64,000 nt of DNA, from positions 129,318-193,317 of the forward strand of contig CAXUKO010000012.1 in the NCBI GenBank assembly GCA_964251665.1. The letters run 5' to 3'. Shown here one piece after another: positions 21,506 to 29,984 of the stretch (position 1 is its first letter; every line of letters starts with the position of its first letter). The notes under the pieces are model-generated. The model was not told the origin of the DNA. It saw only the letters and a program-made list of their open reading frames with translations, and searched no databases. The translations under genes were made by a program, and so were the position numbers. This DNA is from JBBQLG01 sp964251665 (GTDB lineage: Bacteria; Bacteroidota; Bacteroidia; Cytophagales; Spirosomataceae).

Positions 21506-23344
21506 CTACTCTACCGTTACCGACTTGGCCAGGTTACGGGGCTGATCGACGTTGCGGCCCCGCATCACGGCAATGTAATAGGCCAGTAATTGCAGTGGTA
21601 CTGCCGATACCAGCGGCATCAGAATATCGTGTACTTTGGGAATCTCGATCACAAAATCGACCATGCCCGGCAGTTGGGTGTCGCCTTCGGTAGTAATCGC
21701 AATGACGCGGCCTTTACGGGCTTTCACCTCCTGAATGTTCGAGACAACTTTCTCGTACGAACTGTCTTTGGTAGCAATCACCACCACCGGCATATCTTCG
21801 TCGATGAGCGCAATGGGGCCGTGTTTCATCTCGGCAGCCGGGTAACCTTCCGCATGGATGTACGAAATCTCTTTCAGCTTCAAGGCACCTTCCAGCGCGA
21901 CGGGAAAGTTCAGACCCCGGCCCAGGTAGATGAAGTTCCGGGCATACGTGAAGATGTACGCGATCTCCTTGATCTTCTCCGCACTTTGCAACACCTTTTC
22001 CACCTTAGCCGGAATGCTTTCCAGTTCAACAAGCAGCTGACGAAACAAACTATCCGAAATGGTGCCTTTTCGCTGCGCTGCGGCCAAAGCCATCAGGGTC
22101 AACACCGTCACCTGCGCCGTGAACGCTTTCGTGCTGGCCACACCAATTTCTGGTCCCGCGTGGGTGTAGGCACCCGCATCCGTAGCGCGGGCGATGGACG
22201 ACCCAACAACATTACAGACACCAAAGATGGTGGCTCCTTTGGACTTGGCGAGTTCAATAGCCGCCAGCGTGTCGGCGGTTTCGCCCGACTGCGAAATGGC
22301 GATCACAATGTCACGCTCCTTAATAATCGGGTTGCGGTACCGGAACTCCGACGCGTATTCGACCTCGACGGGAATACGGGCCAATTCCTCAAAAATATAT
22401 TCAGCCACCAGACCGGCATGCCAGGACGTGCCGCAACCCAGAATCACAATCCGTTTGGCAGCGGCTAATTTGTCCAGATAGTCGCGCAGGCCACCGAGTT
22501 GCAGGTGCGCATCGTCGGCCCGGACGCGCCCCCGCATGGAATCGGCGATGGATCGGGGCTGCTCAAAAATCTCCTTGAGCATGAAATGGTCGAAACCGCC
22601 CTTTTCGATAGCCGCCAGTTCCATTTCAATGGTTTGTACATAAGGCGTCGTCTGGGTGTTGTCGAGCGTTACAACACGCAGGGCACCGTCTTTCACCACT
22701 GCAACTTCGTAGTCATTCAGGTAGATCACATCTTTGGTGTATTCGACAATCGGCGTGGCATCGGAGGCAAAGAAATATTCATCCTCCCCCACCCCGATCA
22801 CCAGCGGAGAGCCCTTGCGGGCCGCAATGAGCTGCGTCGGTTCGTCTTCTGTCATCACTACAATAGCGTAGGCACCTACAACCTCCTGCAACGCCAGCCG
22901 AACGGCTTCTTCCAGCGTGCAGTGTGCATTTTCCTGAATATCTTCAATAAACTGAATCAGCACTTCCGTATCCGTATCGGACTGAAAGACGCGTCCTTTT
23001 TTCAGCAGCCGCTGTTTGATAGGGGCGTAGTTCTCGATAATGCCATTGTGTATAATGGCCAGCTTCCGGTGGAACGAATAATGGGGGTGAGCATTCACGT
23101 CGTTGGGTTCGCCGTGGGTAGCCCAGCGCGTATGGCCCATCCCGATGGTGGCGTGCAGGTCGCGGCCGTTCAGTTCACTTTCCAGTGCAGAGACCTTGCC
23201 TTTCTTTTTATATACATTCAGTCCGTCGCCATTGAGCAGCGCCACCCCGGCGCTGTCGTAGCCCCGGTATTCGAGACGTTTCAAGCCTTTCAGAATCAGC
23301 GGACAAGCCTCGCGGTGCCCGACGTATGCCACAATGCCACACAT
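21506..23344 (-). CDS. glmS: Glutamine-fructose-6-phosphate aminotransferase
   Basis: GlmS makes glucosamine-6-phosphate from fructose-6-phosphate and glutamine, the entry to peptidoglycan and LPS amino sugars. I start it at the ATG at 23344 because this places the catalytic cysteine at position 2 (MCGIVAYVGHREACP), as required after Met removal; the frame continues to 23401 without function. The N-terminal Ntn-glutaminase domain has GMGHTRWATHGEPN and IHNGIIEN; two SIS isomerase domains follow (CGTSWHAGLVAEY, ISQSGETADTLAA, GLNFPVALEGALKLKEISYIHAEG), ending DQPRNLAKSVTVE. It is 612 residues, normal length. I see no glmS ribozyme upstream. The partner enzyme GlmM is also in the window at 48160. 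Confidence 0.97.
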   Translation of the reverse strand: MCGIVAYVGHREACPLILKGLKRLEYRGYDSAGVALLNGDGLNVYKKKGKVSALESELNGRDLHATIGMGHTRWATHGEPNDVNAHPHYSFHRKLAIIHNGIIENYAPIKQRLLKKGRVFQSDTDTEVLIQFIEDIQENAHCTLEEAVRLALQEVVGAYAIVVMTEDEPTQLIAARKGSPLVIGVGEDEYFFASDATPIVEYTKDVIYLNDYEVAVVKDGALRVVTLDNTQTTPYVQTIEMELAAIEKGGFDHFMLKEIFEQPRSIADSMRGRVRADDAHLQLGGLRDYLDKLAAAKRIVILGCGTSWHAGLVAEYIFEELARIPVEVEYASEFRYRNPIIKERDIVIAISQSGETADTLAAIELAKSKGATIFGVCNVVGSSIARATDAGAYTHAGPEIGVASTKAFTAQVTVLTLMALAAAQRKGTISDSLFRQLLVELESIPAKVEKVLQSAEKIKEIAYIFTYARNFIYLGRGLNFPVALEGALKLKEISYIHAEGYPAAEMKHGPIALIDEDMPVVVIATKDSSYEKVVSNIQEVKARKGRVIAITTEGDTQLPGMVDFVIEIPKVHDILMPLVSAVPLQLLAYYIAVMRGRNVDQPRNLAKSVTVE

Positions 23345-23397
23345 AATGGTAACGGGTAAGTTGGAGAATGATAACAGGTAACTTATGGGCAAAGAAC

Positions 23398-23431
23398 GCA
23401 AAACCCCGCCAACTATTGAATCAGCGGGGTT
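23398..23431 (-). terminator. Terminator after GT5-like gene
   Basis: AACCCCGC (23402-23409) pairs with GCGGGGTT (23424-23431); leftward it continues as TTGCGTTCTTTG. It separates 23455-24264 from glmS. Confidence 0.65.
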
Positions 23432-23454
23432 AGTGCGGCTGCAAACCAGCCGGA

Positions 23455-24264
23455 TTAACCGGCCAGTTGTGTGTACAGATTAAAATAATGATCAGCGTAG
23501 TCATTGTCGACTTCGGTCAGATCGAATTTATGCTCAGGAATATCGTTCAGAATGGCGTTGAGGCTTTCACTCGCTTCGTCCTCCGCCCGGACTACCGCAT
23601 CGGCATAGGCACAACCCATTCGGATAAACCCTTCATAATCAGCTGTTCCAAGGTGGGCCAGCATTGTATCGTCAATGTCGAGCATCTTGGCTTTCTCCAT
23701 CAGGCCCTCATCAAAGCGGTGCGAAAATGCACTGTTGTAGACCGTAAATACCGACTTTGTGTCCTTGAACATGGGGTCGTTTTTATAGGTCGTCTTGAGG
23801 TAAAGCGGAATCAGGGCCGTCATCCAGTCGTTGCAATGCACGATGTCGGGCGACCAGCCTAATTTTTTCACGGTTTCCAGGGCACCTTTGCAGAAGAAAA
23901 TAGCCCGTTCGTCGTTATCCTCGTAAAACCGGTTTTCCTTGTCAAAAAAGACGTACTTCCGTTGGAAATAGTCTTCATTATCAATAAAGTAGACCTGCAA
24001 TTTTGCATTCGGAATTGAGGCTACCTTAATAATCAGGGGTTTTTCCTCGTCGCCAACCGAGATGTTGATACCGGATAACCGAACAACTTCGTGCAGACGG
24101 TTTTTACGTTCATTGATTAACCCGAAGCGTGGCACCAGAATCCGAATTTCCATACCACGCTCCTGCATGGCCTGAGGTAATTTGCGGACAAAATCGGCTA
24201 CGTCGGACGTTTTGAGGAAGGGATTGATTTCGCTGGCAACGTAAAGAATACGAAGTTTGCTCAT
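23455..24264 (-). CDS. Short GT5 (glycogen synthase N-domain)-like protein
   Basis: A 269-residue protein that corresponds to the N-terminal Rossmann domain of glycogen/starch synthase: LRILYVASEINPFLKTSDVADFVRKLP, EIRILVPRFGLINERKNRLHE, DIVHCNDWMTALIPLYLKT. The second Rossmann domain, which supplies much of the nucleotide-sugar site in true GT5 enzymes, is absent, and the KxGGLxD motif is replaced by KTSDVAD. It ends in an acidic tail. Such short proteins seem to be a regular Bacteroidetes form next to panC, not a local truncation. Catalysis is doubtful. It is divergent from panC with consensus-like promoters on both sides of the gap. Confidence 0.8.
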   Translation of the reverse strand: MSKLRILYVASEINPFLKTSDVADFVRKLPQAMQERGMEIRILVPRFGLINERKNRLHEVVRLSGINISVGDEEKPLIIKVASIPNAKLQVYFIDNEDYFQRKYVFFDKENRFYEDNDERAIFFCKGALETVKKLGWSPDIVHCNDWMTALIPLYLKTTYKNDPMFKDTKSVFTVYNSAFSHRFDEGLMEKAKMLDIDDTMLAHLGTADYEGFIRMGCAYADAVVRAEDEASESLNAILNDIPEHKFDLTEVDNDYADHYFNLYTQLAG

Positions 24265-24308
24265 ACACTACGGGATGGAAAAAGGTGACGACAGAAATTA
24301 AAAATCTG

Positions 24309-24339
24309 CAAAATTATACAATTTTTTCCCGTATTTCAA
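24309..24339 (-). promoter_or_regulatory. Bacteroidetes-type promoter for GT5-like gene
   Basis: On the reverse strand TTG (24337-24339) is followed after 20 bp by TAATTTTG (24309-24316), a full match to the TAnnTTTG -7 box. It lies about 45 bp upstream of the start codon at 24264. Confidence 0.6.
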
Positions 24340-24406
24340 TCGTATCCCCCTCAGAAAAGTGAAAAATGAGCGCTTTATCCTTCACGGCTCATTTTAAGCG
24401 GTTCAT

Positions 24407-24436
24407 TTTGCTTCCCGCCTGAAAGCCGTAGGTTTG
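24407..24436 (+). promoter_or_regulatory. Bacteroidetes-type promoter for panC
   Basis: TTTG (24407-24410), an 18-bp spacer, then TAGGTTTG (24429-24436), a full match to TAnnTTTG. It is 58 bp upstream of the panC start. Confidence 0.65.
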
Positions 24437-24494
24437 CGACCGAATTAAGTCAGACCGTTCGCGAACATCCCGCCGGTCTGACCTGGCCGGTCCT

Positions 24495-25331
24495 ATGCAG
24501 CTTTTCACAACCATCCACGCCCTGCGCGATTATCTTCTGACAAACCAACGGCCCGTTGGGCTGGTCCCTACTATGGGGGCGCTCCATAACGGCCACATAA
24601 CGCTTATTCAACAGGCCCGGCAGGAGCCGGATCAGCTCGTTGTAGCCAGTATTTTTGTCAATCCCGTGCAGTTCAATAATCCTGACGATCTGGCCCGTTA
24701 TCCCCGCACACTGGACGAAGATTGCCGGATGCTCGAAACGGCGGGTTGCGATGTTGTATTCGCCCCGTCGGCCGAAGAAATGTACCCCGAACCGCCAACG
24801 ATGAAACTGCATTTCGGTGAACTGGAAACCGTTATGGAAGGCGCCTTCCGGCCCGGACATTTCAACGGAGTGGGTATTGTCGTGGCGAAACTATTCAACA
24901 TCATTCAGCCGGACCGGGCCTATTTCGGGCAGAAGGATTTACAGCAGGTAGCCGTTATCCGGCGGCTCATTCGTGACCTGAGTTTCCCCATTGACCTGAT
25001 CCGTTGCCCGACCGTGCGCGAAGCCGACGGACTGGCGATGTCGTCGCGCAACCGCAACCTCACCCCCGACGAGCACACCGTAGCCCCGGCCCTCTACGAG
25101 GCCCTGTCGCTGGCGCAGGCTCTGCTAACGGAAGGCAACTCGGTAGACAGGGTTAAAACAGCCGTAACGGGCTTCTTTGGACAACGGCTGGGTTTCCAGC
25201 TCGAATACATCGAGGTTGCCCATGCCGACACGCTCCAACCCGTTGCGGAACGACAGGCTGACGGTCAAACCGCCGTTTGTATAGCGGCTCAGTTAGGCAA
25301 GGTGCGATTGATTGATAACGTGGTGTTTTGA
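24495..25331 (+). CDS. panC: Pantothenate synthetase
   Basis: PanC joins pantoate and beta-alanine with ATP to make pantothenate, the precursor of coenzyme A. This 278-residue protein shows the ATP-binding LVPTMGALHNGH motif (H31, H34), ASIFVNPVQFNNPDDLARYPR, the pantoate-site GVGIVVAKLFNIIQPDRAYFGQKDLQQ and the READGLAMSSRN loop. Length and order are normal. panD, which supplies beta-alanine, is on the same strand but about 1 kb downstream because a leftward lipoprotein gene and a remnant sit between them. Confidence 0.97.
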   Translation: MQLFTTIHALRDYLLTNQRPVGLVPTMGALHNGHITLIQQARQEPDQLVVASIFVNPVQFNNPDDLARYPRTLDEDCRMLETAGCDVVFAPSAEEMYPEPPTMKLHFGELETVMEGAFRPGHFNGVGIVVAKLFNIIQPDRAYFGQKDLQQVAVIRRLIRDLSFPIDLIRCPTVREADGLAMSSRNRNLTPDEHTVAPALYEALSLAQALLTEGNSVDRVKTAVTGFFGQRLGFQLEYIEVAHADTLQPVAERQADGQTAVCIAAQLGKVRLIDNVVF

Positions 25332-25415
25332 TAAAAACTAGAACTGGTATCCAGACCAAAATAGATAATTACCTAATTTGATGTGAATAACAGTTAACTA
25401 CATTGTAAAGGCGAG

Positions 25416-26012
25416 TTAATCGTCTTCCTCTATCCTGACCGCATTTATTGCAAAATGGTCTTGTTGTTCTTCGCTAAGATTATGACCAATGGCAATGCGC
25501 AATGTATCGTATTGGCCCCAATGGTCCCCCTGGCAGTCGGTCGCCCGGCGTAAAAATAGGGTAGTGCTTGGATTAAGCACGAGTTTATAACCCGCCTGAT
25601 CAATTGGCCACACAGCCCGCAGATGGGTTGTCTGAACCGGCTCAAACTGTTTGCCAAACTGTTGCTCAAGCGCGGTTCTGACCGAATCCAGGCGGTAGCC
25701 CTTGTGTTTGAGATAAATATTTACGCCGTAGGCCGAGCGCGGATCGGGTAGCCCTTTCAAAACATCGTCGCCTGCTCCATATACATCGGTAAGCCAGGCT
25801 ACGAAAGTTGACCCTGTGCTATCAATGTATTGTGACCCCAGTTCACGATTAAGCGTATACCCATCCTTTATGAGTTTACTCACCTTTACTGGAAACGCTA
25901 CCTGAATGCCAGCAATATTCGCTTTAAAAGGAACGGGCGCTTTGTCAGAACGACAGCCAATAAAAGCAATACAGAAAAGGATTGAGAAAAATATAGTTGG
26001 ATATTTATTCAT
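25416..26012 (-). CDS. Hypothetical lipoprotein between panC and panD
   Basis: A 198-residue protein with a lipoprotein signal (MNKYPTIFFSILFCIAFIGC, lipobox IGC) and a soluble body (VPFKANIAGIQVAFPVKVSKLIKDGY, TTHLRAVWPIDQAGYKLVLN). It has no family I recognise. It and the start-less fragment upstream (26016-26255, ending 3 nt before this start) are AT-richer than their neighbours and lie on the opposite strand to panC and panD, which are usually adjacent. Recent insertion is a reasonable inference. It should be anchored to the inner or outer membrane facing the periplasm. Confidence 0.75.
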   Translation of the reverse strand: MNKYPTIFFSILFCIAFIGCRSDKAPVPFKANIAGIQVAFPVKVSKLIKDGYTLNRELGSQYIDSTGSTFVAWLTDVYGAGDDVLKGLPDPRSAYGVNIYLKHKGYRLDSVRTALEQQFGKQFEPVQTTHLRAVWPIDQAGYKLVLNPSTTLFLRRATDCQGDHWGQYDTLRIAIGHNLSEEQQDHFAINAVRIEEDD

Positions 26013-26015
26013 TGT

Positions 26016-26255
26016 TCAATAATGAGTAGGTGTTAAAACCTGATCACCCTCTCTTGCTATATATCTAAGTTGGCCATCAACCAAAGCTTGAAATGTATAA
26101 ATAGAATAATCCAACAGTGATGCATTAGAATGATAGTCGAAGATCATAAAACCACGTCGAAACCAAGGCTTTGATTGTCCCGCTGGCAGGAAAACTGAGT
26201 AAAGATGCTTATCCCTACTATGAGGGTAGCAGACAATAGTTAACGTAGCATACGT
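26016..26255 (-). pseudogene. Start-less coding remnant upstream of lipoprotein
   Basis: The reverse strand is open for about 80 codons and ends in TGA at 26016, 3 nt before the lipoprotein ATG. The translation is protein-like (VCYPHSRDKHLYSVFLPA, then KPWFRRGFMIFDYHSNAS, then YSIYTFQALVDGQLRYIARE) but there is no ATG, GTG or TTG near the upstream stop, only an internal ATG that would give about 42 residues. It is probably the 3-prime end of a lost gene. No family is recognised. The remaining bases to panD hold only the panD promoter. Confidence 0.5.
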
Positions 26256-26335
26256 CTATATCTACAAATATAACTTTATGGTAACCTACGAACCCAGCTA
26301 TTAATCCGTATGTTTCCCAGGCAGGCGGAAACCAC

Positions 26336-26343
26336 TACCTTTG
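26336..26343 (+). promoter_or_regulatory. -7 box upstream of panD
   Basis: TACCTTTG is a full match to the Bacteroidetes -7 consensus, 22 bp before the panD ATG, with GTTT at 26312-26315 as a weak -33 element 20 bp upstream. It suggests that panD has its own promoter. Confidence 0.5.
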
Positions 26344-26365
26344 CCGCCCAACCACCCAAACGGAC

Positions 26366-26719
26366 ATGTTCGTCAACGTATTAAAATCAAAATTGCACCG
26401 GGTTCGGGTTACACAGGCCGAACTGAACTACGTCGGCAGCGTCACCATCGACGAAGACCTGATGGACGCAGCCGGTCTGCTGGAGAACGAGCAGGTTCAT
26501 ATTGTGAATAACAACAACGGCGAACGGCTCATCACCTACGTCATCAAAGGCGAACGCGGCACGGGTATTATCTGTCTGAACGGAGCTGCCGCCCGCCGGG
26601 CGCAGGTTGGCGACATTGTTATTATTATCGCCTATGGCATGATGACGACCGAAGAAGCACGGACCCATAAGCCAACGGTTGTTTTTCCAGACGCTAACAA
26701 CCGGCTGGTCAATTCCTGA
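26366..26719 (+). CDS. panD: Aspartate 1-decarboxylase
   Basis: PanD converts L-aspartate to beta-alanine for pantothenate. The 117-residue proenzyme has the self-cleavage site G24-S25 in ELNYVGSVTID; cleavage creates the pyruvoyl cofactor from S25. Other marks are LKSKLHRVRVTQAEL, the VHIVNNNNGERLITYVI block and the GDIVIIIAYGMM strand. The maturation factor PanZ is not known in this phylum. The product feeds PanC, encoded 1 kb upstream. Confidence 0.97.
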   Translation: MFVNVLKSKLHRVRVTQAELNYVGSVTIDEDLMDAAGLLENEQVHIVNNNNGERLITYVIKGERGTGIICLNGAAARRAQVGDIVIIIAYGMMTTEEARTHKPTVVFPDANNRLVNS

Positions 26720-26898
26720 TAGGTTTCTTCAGGCTACCCTATTCATAAATTGTTAACGCATTAGCACGCCAAACGCCGTTACTTTGTCATGGCGTTTGGG
26801 TAGTTACCCGGTTTGGCCCGTTTCGTGCGGTGGTTCGATAGCGGAAACGGTCTGAACACAATCGGCTACCGCTTTGACCCGTTACTGCCGTTTTTTCT

Positions 26899-27930
26899 AT
26901 GAAAAATATCATCAAATACCTTGTTTCGCTGGGCGTGGCCGGCACTTTACTCTGGTTCGTCTTTAAAGACATCGACCTGCCCGCCATGCTGACAGCCATC
27001 AAACAGGCTGATTACCGCTGGATTGGTGTGTCGGGTTTGCTGACTATTGTAGCCCACTGGAGTCGGGGCGTGCGCTGGGGCCTGCTCATGGAGCCCGTCG
27101 TTGGTCACCGCCCTACTCAAACCGATACGACATTAGCCGTCCTGACCGGCTATTTTGCCAACCTGCTCATTCCCCGCATGGGCGAGGTAACCCGTTGCGG
27201 CACCATGAACCGGCTGGAAGGCGTACCGGTCAACGTTAGTTTTGGGACGGTAGTAGCCGAGCGACTTTTCGATGTACTGATGCTGTTGCTGCTCATCGGG
27301 CTAACGTTTGTGCTGGAGTTTAACCGGCTGAGTTCGTTCTTTCTGGATATGTTCGGCGCTAAAGTCAGTGGCCTGCAAAACAACGGACTGCTGCTGGTCG
27401 GAGGGCTGGTTGTTCTGGCCGGACTGGCGGGGCTGGCATGGTTTGTCTTCAAGCGGTTCGAGAGTCGCCTGCAACAAAATGCCCTTTATCAGAAAGCCAG
27501 CACCTTTGCCTCTGGTCTGCTCGAAGGCTTATTAAGTGTTCGTAAGCTGCGCAATCCGGGCGGGTTTATCTTCCATACGCTACTCATCTGGACGATTTAC
27601 TACCTGATGTCGTACGTCTTGTTTTTTGCCATGCCGCAAACCAGCGGACTTGGCCCACTGGCCGGGTTGACGATCCTGGTAATGGGAAGTATTGGTATGG
27701 CAGCTCCCACCCAGGGTGGTCTGGGCGCGTTCAATATCATGGTGGGTTCGGCCCTGGCTTTGTACGGTCTGAGCCCGCAGGTAGGGCAAACGCTGGCAAC
27801 GCTGATGCTGATGTCGCAGTGGATTTTCGTGATTGCTTACGGCGGCATTGCTTTCCTGATCGTACTCACCCGGGGTCGTGGTAGTGCGGAGATAGCCGCA
27901 ACGCCGGAATCGGTAAAAGTAGTACGGTAA
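26899..27930 (+). CDS. YbhN/UPF0104-type integral membrane protein
   Basis: A 343-residue polytopic membrane protein of the lysylphosphatidylglycerol synthase transmembrane-domain family (also called UPF0104/YbhN). At least seven hydrophobic segments are visible, with the family blocks AHWSRGVRWGLLMEP, TGYFANLLIPRMGEVTRC, VVAERLFDVLMLL and GSIGMAAPTQGGLGAFNIMVG. The soluble aminoacyl-transfer domain of MprF is absent, so it is only the flippase-like half; lipid transport is the likely role. In other Bacteroidetes this gene follows panD, as here, and rfaE2 follows it, here after an inserted toxin-antitoxin pair. Confidence 0.88.
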   Translation: MKNIIKYLVSLGVAGTLLWFVFKDIDLPAMLTAIKQADYRWIGVSGLLTIVAHWSRGVRWGLLMEPVVGHRPTQTDTTLAVLTGYFANLLIPRMGEVTRCGTMNRLEGVPVNVSFGTVVAERLFDVLMLLLLIGLTFVLEFNRLSSFFLDMFGAKVSGLQNNGLLLVGGLVVLAGLAGLAWFVFKRFESRLQQNALYQKASTFASGLLEGLLSVRKLRNPGGFIFHTLLIWTIYYLMSYVLFFAMPQTSGLGPLAGLTILVMGSIGMAAPTQGGLGAFNIMVGSALALYGLSPQVGQTLATLMLMSQWIFVIAYGGIAFLIVLTRGRGSAEIAATPESVKVVR

Positions 27931-27935
27931 TTCGT

Positions 27936-27943
27936 TATCTTTG
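27936..27943 (+). promoter_or_regulatory. -7 box upstream of ParE-type operon
   Basis: TATCTTTG matches TAnnTTTG exactly, 17 bp before the antitoxin ATG at 27961 and 6 bp after the previous stop. A clear -33 element is missing. Confidence 0.4.
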
Positions 27944-27960
27944 TTTGAAAGCAACTGACG

Positions 27961-28218
27961 ATGAGCACACTTGAAACCTTACATAAAGCGGTAGATAATA
28001 TGCCGGAAAATATGCGTCTGGACGTGCTGGAGTACATTGCTCTACGCTACGATGAATATCTACCAACTCAAACAGAAGCCGAAAAACAGGAGTACGATGC
28101 GCTGCTCAAGCAACTCTTGCTGAAACGCTATGACCATTACAAAACAAATCCTGAAACAGCTATAACAGCCGCTGAATCAAGACGTCGGACTTATGATCGG
28201 TATGGCTGGTCAGAATAA
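27961..28218 (+). CDS. Putative antitoxin of a RelE/ParE-type pair
   Basis: An 85-residue helical, acidic protein (MSTLETLHKAVDNMPENMRLDVLEYIALRYDEYL, later AAESRRRTYDRYGWSE). It overlaps the start of a RelE/ParE toxin gene, and its size and position fit an addiction-module antitoxin. I cannot assign it to a named antitoxin family. The helical N-terminus could be the dimerisation part and the C-terminal tail the toxin-binding part, by analogy only. The pair is inserted between the YbhN-like gene and rfaE2. Confidence 0.75.
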   Translation: MSTLETLHKAVDNMPENMRLDVLEYIALRYDEYLPTQTEAEKQEYDALLKQLLLKRYDHYKTNPETAITAAESRRRTYDRYGWSE

Positions 28219-28525
28219 GTATCGGGTAATAATTACGCAGGAGGCCGATGCGGATATAAATAGAATTGTCGATTGGTACGAGAGCCAAACCGAAGGGTTA
28301 GGTAAACGCTGGATAGATCATTTCTATGAGGTCGAAAAGCAATTAGCCGATAATCCACTCCTGTATCAGGAAGACATTCTATTTGTTAGAAAAGTGGTTA
28401 TGCGGCCATTTAAATACAACGTCTTCTATGTACCCGATGAAACTGACTTCACCGTTTTAATCTTAGGTGTTCTGCATCAGCACCAAAGCAAGGATGAAAT
28501 CTTAAGCCGTCTGAATTTTAGTTAA
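28193..28525 (+). CDS. RelE/ParE-type toxin
   Basis: A 110-residue protein (or 107 from the ATG at 28202). The pattern YRVIITQEADADINRIVDWYESQTEGLGKRWIDHFYEVEKQLADNP, then VRKVVMRPFKYNVFYVPDETDFTVLILGVLHQ, is that of the RelE/ParE superfamily: two helices followed by an antiparallel sheet with basic residues (R..F.Y.VFY). ParE members poison gyrase and RelE members cut mRNA on the ribosome; the sequence by itself does not decide. Its TAA shares an A with the rfaE2 ATG. Confidence 0.88.
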   Translation: MIGMAGQNKYRVIITQEADADINRIVDWYESQTEGLGKRWIDHFYEVEKQLADNPLLYQEDILFVRKVVMRPFKYNVFYVPDETDFTVLILGVLHQHQSKDEILSRLNFS

Positions 28526-29013
28526 TGACCGAATCCAAAATCCTTTCCCGCCCGGACGCTGTTCAGCAGGCCGGACAATGGCACGCTGATGGGCAGCGTA
28601 TTGTTTTCACCAACGGCTGCTTCGACATTGTTCACCTCGGTCACATCGACTATTTAGAAAAGGCCCGCGCCCTGGGCGATAAACTCATTCTGGGTCTCAA
28701 TACCGACGCGTCGGTCAGTTGCATTAAGGGGGCCATGCGGCCCGTCGTGAACGAATACGCCCGCGCCCGACTCATGGCCGCTCTTGAATTTATTGATCTG
28801 GTGACGCTTTTTGGCGAGCCAACTCCCCTCGAACTCATCGAAGCACTACGGCCCGATATTCTCGTTAAAGGCAATGATTACACGGTGGCCAACATCGTCG
28901 GGGCTGATTTCGTCATTGGCAATGGAGGACGTGTCGAGACGATTGCGCTTGTCGAAGGCTATTCGACAACGGCCCTGATTGAACGCATTGCGAAAAGCTA
29001 CGCGGGTGGATGA
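28525..29013 (+). CDS. rfaE2: D-glycero-beta-D-manno-heptose 1-phosphate adenylyltransferase
   Basis: A 162-residue nucleotidyltransferase that makes ADP-heptose for the LPS inner core. The cytidylyltransferase-type motif FTNGCFDIVHLGHIDYLEKAR (HxGH) is near the N-terminus, followed by GLNTDASVSCIKGAMRPVV, RARLMAALEFIDLV and DILVKGNDYTVANIVGADFV. This is the C-terminal half of the E. coli HldE fusion as a separate protein, the usual Bacteroidetes arrangement; the kinase half is not in the window. Its start overlaps the toxin stop by one base, so it may be cotranscribed with the toxin-antitoxin pair. Confidence 0.94.
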   Translation: MTESKILSRPDAVQQAGQWHADGQRIVFTNGCFDIVHLGHIDYLEKARALGDKLILGLNTDASVSCIKGAMRPVVNEYARARLMAALEFIDLVTLFGEPTPLELIEALRPDILVKGNDYTVANIVGADFVIGNGGRVETIALVEGYSTTALIERIAKSYAGG

Positions 29014-29124
29014 ACGGTTTTTCCGCCGGATAAACCGTGGAATATTTTTCGACGTAGGATTGTTATCCTTATGTCCGGCTGAGCCAGTCTGGCCGGTCGA
29101 TCCGTACTAAACACATCCTGTTCT

Positions 29125-29811
29125 ATGCACAGTTATTGGTTAATTTTTATCGTCTTTGCGGGAGCCAGTGCGTTAGTGAGCTGGCGGTTAAAGAGCAAAT
29201 TCAATGAATATGCGCAGATCGGCCTGAGTAATGGCCTGAGCGGTGCCGAAGTGGCGGAGAAGATGCTGCGTGACAACAACATCTACGACGTTCGGGTGGT
29301 ATCGGTCGAGGGTATGCTGACCGACCATTATAACCCAGCCGACAAAACGGTCAACCTGAGTGCCGATGTCTACTACGGGCGTAGTGTGTCGTCGGCTGCG
29401 GTAGCCGCTCACGAATGCGGCCATGCCGTGCAACATGCCGTTGCCTACGCCCCGCTGCAACTGCGGTCGGCCATTGTGCCGTTTGTGAGTCTGTCATCGC
29501 AGTACATGCCGTGGGTTATCCTGCTCGGTGTTTTCATGATCAATACGTCGCTGCTGCCGCTGACGATTGGCGTTGGCCTGTTTGCCGTCACAACGCTGTT
29601 CAGTTTCATCACGCTGCCGGTTGAGTTCGACGCCAGCCGTCGGGCATTAGCCTGGGTGCAGAACCGGGGCGTCGTGACCGAACGCGAATACGGGTATGCT
29701 AAAGATGCCCTCTGGTGGGCAGCTATGACCTACGTTGTAGCAGCGCTCGGTTCGCTGGCCACCTTACTGTACTATGTCAGCATTCTGAACGGTGGCCGTC
29801 GGAACAACTAA
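29125..29811 (+). CDS. Membrane zinc metallopeptidase (YugP-like)
   Basis: A 228-residue neutral zinc metallopeptidase of the PF04298 type. The N-terminal membrane helix (YWLIFIVFAGASALVSW) is followed by SGAEVAEKMLRDNNIYDVRV, the zinc motif HECGH (H96, E97, H100) in AAVAAHECGHAVQHA, then two more hydrophobic regions (VILLGVFMINTSLLPLTIGVGLFAVTTLF) and LPVEFDASRRALAWV. Substrates are unknown. It ends at a strong terminator and so is probably the last gene of the rightward panD-rfaE2 run or a separate unit. Confidence 0.9.
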   Translation: MHSYWLIFIVFAGASALVSWRLKSKFNEYAQIGLSNGLSGAEVAEKMLRDNNIYDVRVVSVEGMLTDHYNPADKTVNLSADVYYGRSVSSAAVAAHECGHAVQHAVAYAPLQLRSAIVPFVSLSSQYMPWVILLGVFMINTSLLPLTIGVGLFAVTTLFSFITLPVEFDASRRALAWVQNRGVVTEREYGYAKDALWWAAMTYVVAALGSLATLLYYVSILNGGRRNN

Positions 29812-29860
29812 CACGCTGCTGTCGGAGCGTTTCTGAGCCAGCGGTTATAGCCTCATTACT

Positions 29861-29899
29861 AAAAAGATGGGTTACCTTCGGGTAGCCCATCTTTTTTTT
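29861..29899 (+). terminator. Strong intrinsic terminator
   Basis: A 16-bp stem (29861-29876 with 29881-29896, one wobble) closed by a TTCG tetraloop and followed by a T-run. It ends the unit containing 29125-29811. Confidence 0.9.
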
Positions 29900-29984
29900 G
29901 TAGCTTAGACGGATAATCCGATCACAGTTAGCAACTTAATTAGCCTAACTGTATCGTTCCCTCCGTATTGCTTACTGGTTCAGA

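Noticed and set aside
21590..23359. Two plus-strand frames of 292 and 286 codons
   Set aside because: Both are antisense to glmS, which is intact.
23345..23400. glmS ribozyme/riboswitch
   Set aside because: Only about 55 bp separate glmS from the preceding terminator, and no ribozyme core is seen; the class is typical of Firmicutes.
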